From assembly GCA_024752435.1 (NCBI GenBank), contig CP103035.1, positions 248,001-312,000 on the forward strand: a DNA stretch of 64,000 nucleotides, given 5' to 3'. This DNA comes from Allantophomopsis cytisporea. Taxonomy: Eukaryota; Ascomycota; Leotiomycetes; Phacidiales; Phacidiaceae. Of this stretch, positions 1 through 10,373 are shown piece after piece (position 1 is the stretch's first letter; the number at the start of each line of letters is the position of its first letter). The notes beneath the pieces were generated by a model. The model was given only the letters and a program-made list of their open reading frames with translations, did not search any database and had not been told where the DNA came from. The position numbers and the translations under genes are program-made.

Positions 1-566
1 TCCACGGATTGATCTGGCACCCAGACCTCGGTGCGCACACGGGCGAGAAGAGGGTACTGGCGTTGTGTAATGAATTCCCAGTGGTGGGCGGATTTCTCCT
101 CCAGAGGTGTGCTGGCGGTTACGGGGAATGGGGATTTGAGTTGTGCAAAGGAGAATTGACGGTCGTATTCCATGCCAGTAGCAATAATCGTTCCACGATT
201 CAACTCAACACCGCGACAGGATTTGATAGGGTAGATCCAGAGACTCTTGATGCGCCACCACTCAGCAGATGTCTCCTCTTCGGATGGCGGGCGTCCTTCA
301 GAAAACTTCTTGTCAAATTCGTTTGTGAGATTCGATTCGATCTTCATTCCGAGTTTACGGCAGCCCTTGGGTTGTTCTTTTCGTTCTTTGGCGGCTTCCA
401 TTTCGAAGAAGGTCAGGAGGAGGATTGGTGGAATGCATATGGCGAGGACTATAAGGATGAAGGTCGTCGTGGACACTTCTGGGATTCGATCGATGAGCTC
501 GTCGTAGTATTGTTCGAAGACATCTTGGGCGAGCTCTTTGTAGTGTTCGGTGTCAATGATAGACAT
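1..566 (-). CDS. MOSC-domain protein with N-terminal membrane anchor (5' part only)
   Basis: The reading frame starts at the ATG at 566-564 and stays open to the window edge, giving about 188 residues. Residues about 34-53 (FILIVLAICIPPILLLTF) form one membrane-spanning segment. A basic/acidic linker follows, then WWRIKSLWIYPIKSCRG and GMEYDRQFSF. These match the beta-barrel N-terminal domain (MOSC_N) of molybdenum-cofactor sulfurase C-terminal-like and mARC-like proteins. In that family the MOSC domain binds Mo-cofactor or carries sulfur; fungal members with an N-terminal anchor are thought to sit on mitochondrial or other membranes. The catalytic MOSC domain with its conserved Cys would lie beyond base 1, so activity cannot be judged. 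No intron is visible in this part. The family call is firm; the substrate is unknown. Confidence 0.87.
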   Translation of the reverse strand, partial: MSIIDTEHYKELAQDVFEQYYDELIDRIPEVSTTTFILIVLAICIPPILLLTFFEMEAAKERKEQPKGCRKLGMKIESNLTNEFDKKFSEGRPPSEEETSAEWWRIKSLWIYPIKSCRGVELNRGTIIATGMEYDRQFSFAQLKSPFPVTASTPLEEKSAHHWEFITQRQYPLLARVRTEVWVPDQSV

Positions 567-1351
567 TTCGCGAGGAGGAGATGCACTAAAAAGTGCGAGT
601 ATTAAGAAGGGACTTCGTTTCGAATGGAGGTTCCTCTTTTTTTTTTGGTTGTTCGTGGAGAGATGTCGGATGTAGTATATACGTATGTGCGTTCGAAAGC
701 GACGATCTTGCGTATATGTATACAGAAGAAACAGACCAATAAGAATAGCCTTGTAGAGCACCACCGTTTCTTTCTCCTTTGCTTTCTTTTGTTATATTAT
801 CGTAGAAGAACCAGAAACCATGAGTGAGGAGGAAATCAACAATAAATGTAGGAGAGTAGAGTTGTGTGAGGTTTTGTGATTGTCGATCCGATTTACTTTT
901 CGCTGTAGTCCGAATCGAGACAGTCTATTCTTAATGACACGAAATAGGGCCCCGGGAATTAAGCAGTACCCGAAAGTCAAAGACTGGGGGGGGGAAAATG
1001 ATAGTGTGATTTTATTTTATCAAGGTTGAAAACCAATGAACGAAGAAGGTAAGAAGAAGGGGAGGAGAAGGGAGAGGGAGAGGAAGAAGTAGTAGAAGTC
1101 GAAGAGGTATTCAATAGAAGTAGAGTTAAGTAAGAAGTGATCAACAATAATTAAGGAAGTGATTGTAACGAAGAAGATTTATTCGCTTGTTTCTGAATTG
1201 ATCCCGGGCAGTTTTAAAGAAGAGGGAGGTTTATGAGGGTGAGAATTGAGAGAAGGAGAGGGAGTGATAGTAGTGAGAGTGGAGTAGTGATTGTTTTGTT
1301 TTGGAGGGGAGTTGGGAGTTGGGAGGAGGGGGAGGGGAGGGAAGGGAAGGG

Positions 1352-1416
1352 TAGTGAGTAGTGAGTAGTGAGTAGTGAGTGACAGTAGTTGGTAGTTGGT
1401 AGTTGGTAGTTGGTAT
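1352..1416. repeat. Two adjacent 7-bp tandem arrays
   Basis: About four copies of GTAGTGA are followed within a few bases by about four copies of GTAGTTG. The two unit types differ only in the last two positions, which suggests they diverged from one array. The surrounding 1310-1560 is purine-rich with further GAGGGT-type repetition. Confidence 0.8.
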
Positions 1417-3701
1417 GGACGTGGATGTGGACATGGACATGTGTGGATGTGGTGGATTGTGTGGAATTGTGGATGTGAGCGAGTATGAATTAAGCATGAG
1501 CTTGAGGGTCGAGTTGAGGGTGAGGGTGAGGGTCGAGTTGAGGGTGAGGATGAAGGTGAGTGGTAGACTACTACCACTATTACTATTACTTACTCTTGTG
1601 TATGGACTGAGATGAGAGTCAAGTATGTAGGTACATTGTAAATTGTACATAATTGTCTGTAACCATTGAAGTCTTTACTCTTCGAGTCAAGGATAAGAAT
1701 GTATGTATCATACCTGAATGAGGGGAGTAAAGTAAAGTAAAGTATAGCGAAGTGATGATCTAAGTGCTGATCTAACTGATGATCTAAGTGGTCTTGTAGC
1801 TTTGACTTGTAAAGAGCGCACGGGGTATTAACCTGTCAAACAATGCAATGAGCGTCGTGATTTTAATTCCCAAATATACGGGGTAAGTTTTTCAAAGTGC
1901 AAGCGGGCATTGACAGTCGTACTAGGAATAGTTGACAACAAGTGTCTTTTCCAAAGCAGCTGCGCATTTCTTTGGCATCGCGTTGCCTCACTCTCTTTTG
2001 CTTGGATTCTTGCGCTGCCAAGACGGCCACACCGCAGACCTTGAATGGAAATGGGATTGGTCCAAGCAGCTATGATGGAAGAGTCCGTGGTTGTTGGTCA
2101 ATGACAATATCAGTGAGATTTGAGGCTTGGAGGGGCGTAAGGTATAGCTAATGTAAAGGCAGGTAAGGAATCGGGGAACGTACCTAGAGAGAAGCCTTAA
2201 AGGCCTCAAGATCCTCAAAATGGAAATCTTGTCGCAATATCGGACACTGCGTATTCCGTGGTAAGTAATAAAACACTATGTACTTAGTGTAGACGGATGA
2301 GGATGATGACGACAAAGGGAGGTAGAGGTAGAGTGAGAGCATGAACTAAGGGAAGACACATCTGGAGATCAGTTTGAGATGGAACGGCACATGGCCGACG
2401 ATACTAGAATAGTAGATGTACTATGGAGGTACACAGGACGTACTTCTGTACATACATACATATCTAAGAATAAATGAGGTAATCAGAGAATAAATGCAAT
2501 GGATTAACGAAAGGAAAGGAAAGAAAAGAAACAAATTATAAAGGATAGACATTTATGAATCCTAATGATTATTTATTGCACTCATTCACCATGCTTATGT
2601 ATCCCAAGTAACAATGATCATCAAGAAATCATTTGTATTTAATTTGTACAGAGTGATAAAACCCCCCTCAACCTCATCCTCACCCTCACCCTCACCCTCA
2701 CTCACCCTTACCCTCCTCCAAAAGAAAACACACAAAGCATGCAGGTTGACACCACAGTCCAGGGACCAATTTCAGGGTCACATCGCCCTACCTCACCTTC
2801 CAAGGCAATTCCCAGCCCAGGCACCCAGGGTCTCGGATCATCGATTTGATGAGCCCAAAGCAGACAAGGGCCAAGGACGGTGGATCGGAGGGTTTGGGTT
2901 GAGTAGGGGAGGGGGGTGGACCCTGATTGCAAGAGGGAAAAGAAGAAGGAAAAGAAAAAAAAACAATTCAGATCAGGGTCAAGGCCATTAGCGATGGTAG
3001 TAGAGCAAGGGGAGTGATTGATTGGATACTGAGTGGAACAGTGTTCTGGAAGGAGAACGAATGGAGCGCGTGAATGACCTTATTGCCAAGGGGGATGTCC
3101 CGTTCATGGTTATGAATGTAGGAAAGTATATTGGGCGGTTCTTTTTGTTTGTTTGATTTTGTTTGATTTTATTTATGCTGGTGGGAAAGGAGGCATGAGG
3201 CGTCGTCAGGCGTGAGGCGTATCTTTATCATTGTCTGGAAGATCCGTCCGTTCTTATTGGTGTTTTATTTATACGATGAGAATATTGAAGGGATTCATGT
3301 GTGAATGATTCGGATACATCCCGAGGTACGTCAACAGATGGATGAAAAGTGAGTACAAAGTACGAGTGCGTAGTACGGGGTATATACTGTATGTACTATG
3401 TAGACTTGATAGAATACTCAGTTATGGAGAATGGATTGGAAGCAAGTGGGGTATGATGTGAGCCAAAGCCACAATCCATTCGATGATCGTTCTACATCTA
3501 CGCACAATACAGAGTATGTATCTACATGAGCATTTGTAGATACTCAAACACGAATATCATGGATATCATGCAAGTAAACCCGCGCAACAAAGCTTGTAGT
3601 CATAAATCTACAAGCAAGGAAATACCATACCATAAGTAAGCAGTAAGCAATATTTCGTACTTCGTAGATAAATCCCAATTTTACGAAATACGTGGGTACG
3701 C

Positions 3702-3748
3702 AGTACGATGTAGAGTACGATGTAGAGAACGATGTAGAGTACGACGTA
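3702..3748. repeat. 12-bp tandem repeat, four copies
   Basis: The unit AGTACGATGTAG starts at 3702, 3714, 3726 and 3738. The third copy has one change (AGAACG) and the last ends CGACGTA. The array is non-coding. Confidence 0.85.
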
Positions 3749-5014
3749 TTCTTATAATAAATACCCCGAGCCAACATACTACGCACATAATCCCCTTGTC
3801 CCTACAAAGAACATCCCACGAATGCTTCCACGTAAGTTCTAGACCCTCAAGCAAACCACAAAACAAACAGAGGGGATACCTTTAAGCAAGCCATTATCAT
3901 ACATACTTTATACACTGACATTGACCTCAGTCCCTCGGAAAAGCCTTCATAAAACTAATCCCACCCGCATCTTCATGAATCAATAATGCACAGAGGAAAA
4001 TAGGACAGACAGCAGTAGAAATAGCGGCAGGCAAAATGACCCCCTTATACAAGCCACAGGGACAGGCCAGAAGACCTATGGCGCATAAGGCCATTGTTCG
4101 AATGATCTGGGCACAGTGAACCGCAGGCCGAGCGCCTTGACAGCTAAGACTAACGATAGCAAGCCGACAAGCCAAGTCGAAGAAGTACGTACTGCGTAGT
4201 AATGGATAAGGACTCTGTTGGAGGCAGACAAGATGCAAGAACCATAAACGAAGGGACTCTGGAATGCACAGTTCCACATTTAATTCAAGGACTTCAAATA
4301 CATAGTAACTCTCGTATCGCAGAGTATAACTCGTAAAGCAACTCAAACACTCCCAAGGAGTCAAGACGAGGCACGTACTTACTGACAGTACCATAAGTAA
4401 TCCATCAATCAATCCCCTCCAAAGCCCGCGTAAAATCCCACTCGGCGCTCTCACACCCCCTGCATCCCGACTCGGTAGAACAGCAAAACCAGCACGTACA
4501 TCCACCGATACTTCTTCGACATGGATGGATAGAATACTCATCAAGAACAAGTCAAGTCAAGAACAAGCACACGCGCCTTGGCGCCCACTGCCCACTGCCC
4601 ACTTGCCACCGACCCCAGAGCCCCTACAATCAAGCCAACGGCCGAGGTCAATCAGCACGTGAAAACAAAGCATACGCAAGTACAATGGCGTGCGCAACGG
4701 GGGGATACGACGTAGACGAGAAGCAGAAACGTACTGTGCAGCAAGGATGAAAAGCCCAGGAGAGATAGCTACGGAGCGATATAACATAGATAGCTTGACC
4801 GATACATATGCCAGAGTAAGTACCTAGAGTATAAATTAGTACAACGAGCGTATAGGGTACCAGACATGTATAAAAAAAAATGTAATTGAAAGCAGGCGGA
4901 TGCAAATTGTCTGCAAGGTTGCAGAGCATGCAAGCAAGATAGATAGATCGTCAGAATTCCCCATCCCGTACACTCTCGTCGGACTGCGGACAACGGCCCC
5001 GAGCGCGTCACTTC

Positions 5015-5067
5015 TGCCTGCCTGCCTGCCTGCCTCGGGGTCTTGCTTGCGGTTGGTGCGCCGTGAA

Positions 5068-5110
<43 letters not shown>

Positions 5111-5220
5111 TGCTTGCCTGTGCATGGCTCGGGCTGTGTGGATTGTTTTTGTGCCGGTGGGGGGCCGAGGCGAAGTAGTCGAGTCGAGTCGAGTCGAGTC
5201 AAGTCAAGTCAAGTCAAGTC
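5015..5220. repeat. Three different microsatellites within about 200 bp
   Basis: In order: (CCTG)n at about 5015-5034; (CTGTGC)6 plus a partial copy at 5071-5110; and (GAGTC)4 followed directly by (AAGTC)4 at 5181-5220. The last array switches its unit by a single base exactly at mid-array. Confidence 0.9.
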
Positions 5221-6632
5221 AAGGTCGCGTTGAGTTCGAGAAGGGGATTTTGAAGCGAGTGGGGAGATGAAGAGAGTGGGATGTAAGTAAACGTGCAAAT
5301 TGGATACAGACACACAAACCCAGTGTATTGTAAGTAACTATTGTAAGTACTACGTAGGAGAGGGAAATACGTGTGGTCTCGCCATGTCTCGTCTCGTCTC
5401 TTTCTATGAGGTCGTCTGTTTTTGATTTCGATTCCGATTGTGATGTCCTTGTCTTCTCGTTGTGCGACGGAGTGCATTGCATGGGAGCTACGCAGTACCA
5501 TACTGCGTATGCCGTGAGTCGAGTGGTACAGCACGAATGAGCGTGGGCGTAGATTGATAGATAAGATTTCGATATGATAACTCGCGATGCGATGCGATGA
5601 AGCCTACACTATTTCTTTACCTTGCGCGGTACAGCCCATTCGCGAGCTCCAACATCAAACTCGCATAGCCAACGCTTCACATCCACATCCACATCCACGT
5701 CCACAGCCACATCCATAATCAAGTCATATGCACAATAATAGGTAACACTATGGTAGTATAGTACGTTGACAAAATATAAACTCCCGGCTAACAACGGCCC
5801 AAATACCCGCATCCAGCAAACCTCCCTCCTAACCCATTCCCCCACAGTCACAACGCAACCTCGCCGGTTTCCCTTGCGATAGCTTACCACAAACGGCCAG
5901 AACCGCATCAAGATGATGCGGGTATTCTACCAAGTTGGGGGTTTTTTTTATCGCCACGCGGTTCGAGGCCGGCGAAGGAGATCGAGGGAATGGGGGTGGG
6001 GTGTAGTGCATCGATTGATATAGGGGAGGCGGGCTCATGTCCGATGTTGGAGGGGCGTCTTGAGGAGAGGCGTCGCCAAGGAGAAGGGGGTGCTGGGACT
6101 GGGCAGCGTGGATCGTGACGGGAAATGTTGCTTTGTATTAGTGACTGATGGGATTGGCATGTGGTGAGTTGGCATGTGATTGTGATGGCGAGGAGTACTT
6201 GATAGAAGTAGGGAGGGACTTAGAGGGCGAGGAAGATGGAGTCTTAAAGGTGAAGGTGAAGATGAGGGCGAGGGCGAAGATGAAGATGAAGAATGAGAAG
6301 TGGATTTCAGATAATCCTCGCGTTAATATCACCAGAATATTGTAAATGTAATAAGTAGATACAGCTAAATAGCAGCAAGAATATGATATTATACACTTAT
6401 CTCTCCACCTTTACACATACAATTCTCAATCCCCAGAGTGGAGATTCACTTCTTATTCAGGCCTTCTGACGGCCATGCTAATGTATCGCAACATACGCAC
6501 ACACCTATAAAAAACGCCGTGAGATGGAATCATCCCAAAATGCCTCCCCAAGGACGCCGTTCCGAAATCGCGTTGAAAAAGGGACAAAGGGCTGGAAGCT
6601 CTAATCGATAGATCATGTGATTAATAATACCA

Positions 6633-9600
6633 TCAGTCGTCGTCTTCGCTGTCCTTCTTGCTCTTCTTAGATTTCGAAAGCTCCTTCTTCCATACACTGT
6701 TACCTTGCTCGGCTGAGACGTCTGGGAAAACGAGATCGAAGACTTCAGAGTACCATTTCGCTGGACGGCCTTCAATGCCCTCCTTGATGTTCTAATTCAT
6801 GTTAGTAAGGTTTCATGCAGGAGATTGGAGTGAGTAACATACCTCAGGAAGTTCGTTCCAATCCGAAACGTTGTCATGTGGGAAGATGATCATCTTAGAT
6901 CCAGCACGTCGAGCAGCAACGGTCTTCTCGCGAAGTCCTCCAATGCGGAGAACCTTGCCAGTGACGGTGAGTTCACCAGTCATGGCAATAGTAGGGTCGA
7001 GGGGACGGTCGAGAGCAAGAGAAAGTAAAGAGGATGCCATGGTGATACCAGCTGAAGGACCATCCTTCTGAACAGCTCCTTCTGGGCAGTGAAGATGGAT
7101 CTTTGCCTTGTCGAAGAAGTGGTTGTCAGGGAATTTTCTAGCCATAACGGACTTGGCGAAGGAGTAGGCGATTGTTGTAGACTCCTTCATGACAGCCTTG
7201 AGGTTACCAGTCACGTTAAGGCCAGGGGTTGACTTTGGATGAAGGGCACTTTCCAAAATTGCCTCGACGTAGAGAGCAGCTCCACCCATTTGTGTCCATG
7301 CAAGACCCATAGCTACTCCGGGAGGTGTAACATCATAAAGACGATCGGATGTGAAAACGGGGGAACCAACATAGTCCTTCAGGTTGTCCTTGTCGATGCT
7401 TACGTGTACCGTATCTGGAACGGACAAGCTCACTCTTGGCTTCTCAGTTGTTTCATTTTCGATATTGGTTGATGTCTCCTTAACATCTGTTTTGTCCTTC
7501 TCAGACTGTTCAAGAGCGGCCTTTCCTTCACTGGTCAAAGCCTCTGCTTCAGGAAGAGCTGTCTCCCCAAGATCTTGAACAATCTTTAAGGCAGACTTTC
7601 GGTAGACCTTCTCGATCTGCTTCTTCAGGTTTCTTACACCAGATTCTCTGCAATAAGACTTGATAAGCTCCTCAATTGCACTCTTAGTGAGATTGACATC
7701 CACTTCCTTCAAACCAGCCAATTCCTTAGCAGCTGGACCGAGATATTTCTCAGCGATGGCCATCTTCTCATCGGCAACGTAGCCAGAAAGCTCAATCATC
7801 TCCATACGATCGAGTAGTGGGCGAGGAATTGTGTCGGTCATGTTGGCAGTGCAGACGAAGAGAACCTTCGACAGATCCACTGGAACATCCATGTAATGAT
7901 CCAAGAAAGAGTTGTTCTGTTCAGGGTCCAGAAGCTCGAGGAGTGCAGATGCTGGATCTCCTTGGTGCCCTCTACCAATCTTATCGATTTCATCAATCAG
8001 AATAAGAGGATTCTCGGTTTGACACTTCTTCAAAGCTTGGATAATACGTCCTGGCAAGGCTCCGACGTACGTTCTTCTGTGACCCTTGATCTCAGCAACA
8101 TCGGTTAAACCACCAACACTAAATCTGTAGTATTGTCTGTTGAGTGCTCGTGCAATCGATTTGCCAATACTTGTTTTACCAACACCTGGTGGACCGACGA
8201 AGCACAGGATCTTACCCTCTACAGTGCCTCTAAGCTTTCCGACAGCAATGAATTCCAGAATTCGGTCCTTAACATCCTTGAGACCATGATGATCCTCATC
8301 CAAAACAGTCATGGCATTTTGAATACCAAAGTTCTCTGCGCTTCTCTGTCCCCATGGGATCTGAGTGATCCAGTCCAGATAGTTTCTCGTGACGTTGAAT
8401 TCGGAAGCAGCCGGCTCCAAGTGTGCAAGCTTGTTAAGCTCTTCCTCAAATACCTTCTCAACTGCTTCTGGCATGGCAAGCTTGGATGCCTTGAGCTTGA
8501 ATTTCTCAACAAGCTTGTCCTTTCCATCAGACTCAATACCAAGTTCTCGCTTGATGCCCTTCATCTGCTCCATCAAGTAGTACTCGCGCTGTCGCTTTTG
8601 AATCTTGCTCTCAACATCTTTAGAAATCTTTGACTGTAACTGAGCGTTCATCAACTCCTTCTTAAGTACGGTCAATGCTTTGTGAAGACGCTGCTCAATG
8701 TTGAGTTCCTCCAATACACCTTGAAGTTCGTGAATCTCGCCAGATGAGACTGCTGCAGCAAAATCGGCCAACTTGCCAGGCTCTTCCATAACATTGCCAG
8801 CTGATTGACTCATGGAGAAAGTAGAGATCTGATCTCTGAAGAGGGAGTTCAAGTTTGCAATGTCCTTGAAAACGTTGACAATCTCAGCAGTGACGGCACG
8901 AGTAACGTCGCTCTTCTTTGTGACTGGCTCATCAACGAGGTTATCAACACTGACAAGACTGACAGGGTATTTTCGCAAGAATGCAGTAGGCTCGTATGTA
9001 CGTTGGACAGCCACTGGGCCCTTCTGCTCAGCTCCACCTTCCTCAAAACTTGCAACCACGTCACCTTTGCCTTCCGAAGATGTTTCACCACTGTCCTTTG
9101 GCGGAATAACATCTGGAACAATCTCTTCAAAACTGGCTTGTGGGACCTTGTCGCCGTGATTCGGAGGGATCAATGCCGACATCTTGATTCTTCGGTGTGG
9201 GTATAAAACGGCTGTGAGGGTGTTTTCTGAGCCATGAACTGGGAAGGCACTTGTGATTTGTGCAAAGACACCGACATCGTGTACATCATCCATAGATTCG
9301 ATGGTATCCTTGTCAGCGTTCTCATCTTTAAACAAGAATGCTCCGATGTATGGTTGGCCCCGCTTAATCATATCCTGAATTGCCGCTACAACATTTGGGT
9401 CCCTAATTGTGACTGCCTTGTAGAATCCAGGGAATAATGGGCGCTTTGCGATAGGAATGGCCATGACTTGAGGATAAACATCAGGCACAGTTTGCTTTGT
9501 GATTTCTTTTCCAGAAGATTTGCGACCTTTTCTTCCACCATCGCCGCCTGATGGATCATCACCTCCGCCACCAGCGGCACTTCCTTTGCCATCTATAACG

Positions 9601-9974
9601 GCACCAGGGTTACCAGCAGTAGTACCTGGTGATTCTGAAGATTTGCTCTTTGTAGAAACTTCCTCGCCACTGTCACGCTTCTTTTTTTCCAACTCTTTCG
9701 CCTTCTCTTCTACCTCCTCTTCGGTTGGTTGGCCTTTCTCTGGTGGTGCTTCTTTTCGTCGTGCTGTTGAAGTCGAGAAGAGGGATACGTTCGTAGAAGT
9801 GGCAACAGGAAAGATAGGCTTCAGCGCTGAGCTTGCACTCGAGTTAAGCAATAAACTCCGCCGCGAAGTGGTATATGGTCGTCGAACTGCTTGTGTAGAT
9901 GCTCTAATAGTCGTGCGACTTGCGTTTTGAAGTGCAAGCCTCCATGGCATATTTTGACTGTACAACATACTCAC
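6633..9974 (-). CDS. pim1: Mitochondrial Lon protease (ATP-dependent, PIM1 type)
   Basis: Two exons, 9974-6843 and 6791-6633, are joined in phase 0 across a 51-nt intron and encode 1096 residues. The first about 75 residues are rich in Arg, Ser and Thr with few acids, as in a matrix-targeting presequence. A Gly/Asp/Lys-rich low-complexity linker follows. The LON substrate-binding domain starts near residue 166 (YPQVMAIPIAKRPLFPGF). The AAA+ module has Walker A GPPGVGKTS near residue 595 and Walker B LILIDEIDKIG. The protease domain has the catalytic Ser in KDGPSAG near residue 973 and the catalytic Lys in REKTVAA near residue 1016. The spliced C-terminus ends in a Lys-rich then acidic tail. 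Lon degrades misfolded and oxidised matrix proteins and helps maintain mtDNA. An alternative start is the ATG at 9950. Divergently transcribed from CTF18. Confidence 0.97.
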
Positions 9975-10373
9975 TCAAAGCTTCAGTGGATCCTGCGATG
10001 AGATAGCTCCGATGAACGGCAATTGAAATCGTTTCCAATAGAAACTCCCCAGTGACAAGACCTGGTAGAGTTATTGGAGTAAAGCAAACTCCGAGAATAT
10101 AAAGGGACAAGAATATGAGGTCGTGTGAAAAGGATCTAAGTCGAGGTTGATTATGTGATCGTAATTCGCCAAAAGTCCGATAGCATCATCGAGTGGTGCA
10201 TTTGGAAGCATATAGACTATCCTCACCGGAGAATTTACGGACCGATAATGCTTGATGGCTTGGGCCTCCGAAGCCGAGAACGCGTTAGAACGCGAACACG
10301 AAATGTAGACGCGTCTGAGGCATCTATCATCCACCGCAGCAACCAAAAGATACAATATGTCGAAAATAAATCA
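9975..10373. promoter_or_regulatory. Divergent promoter between lon and CTF18
   Basis: The 399 bp between the two start codons must carry both promoters. No protein-coding call is made here, although the CTF18 frame is open upstream to 10155. Motifs typical of G1/S control cluster in the CTF18-proximal 100 bp (listed separately). Confidence 0.7.
10280..10314. promoter_or_regulatory. Cluster of MCB/SCB-like cell-cycle boxes
   Basis: ACGCGT, the MluI cell-cycle box bound by MBF in yeasts, occurs at 10280-10285 and again at 10309-10314. Between them are CGCGAA at 10291-10296 and CACGAAA, the SBF box consensus, at 10297-10303. The cluster lies 60-94 bp upstream of the chosen CTF18 start. Motifs are seen directly; binding is inferred. 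Confidence 0.6.

Larger units (their letters stand above)
567..6632. other. 6.1-kb gene-poor spacer rich in simple repeats
   Basis: No reading frame here has the composition or recognisable domain of a real protein. The open frames are low-complexity Ser/Pro/Thr or Val/Asp translations of short tandem repeats. Several simple arrays are listed separately. A hydrophobic minus-strand frame at 3930-4541 is the only stretch that looks faintly protein-like; it is discussed under findings. The spacer holds the promoter side of the MOSC gene and the 3' side of lon. Confidence 0.6.

Noticed and set aside
1179..1650. Open minus-strand frames rich in Ser/Pro/Thr/Leu
   Set aside because: They are translations of simple repeats in two frames at once, with no start context or splice support.
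10155..10373. N-terminal extension of CTF18 from upstream in-frame codons
   Set aside because: The frame is open but the added residues are not family-like and would put the MCB/SCB boxes inside the coding region.
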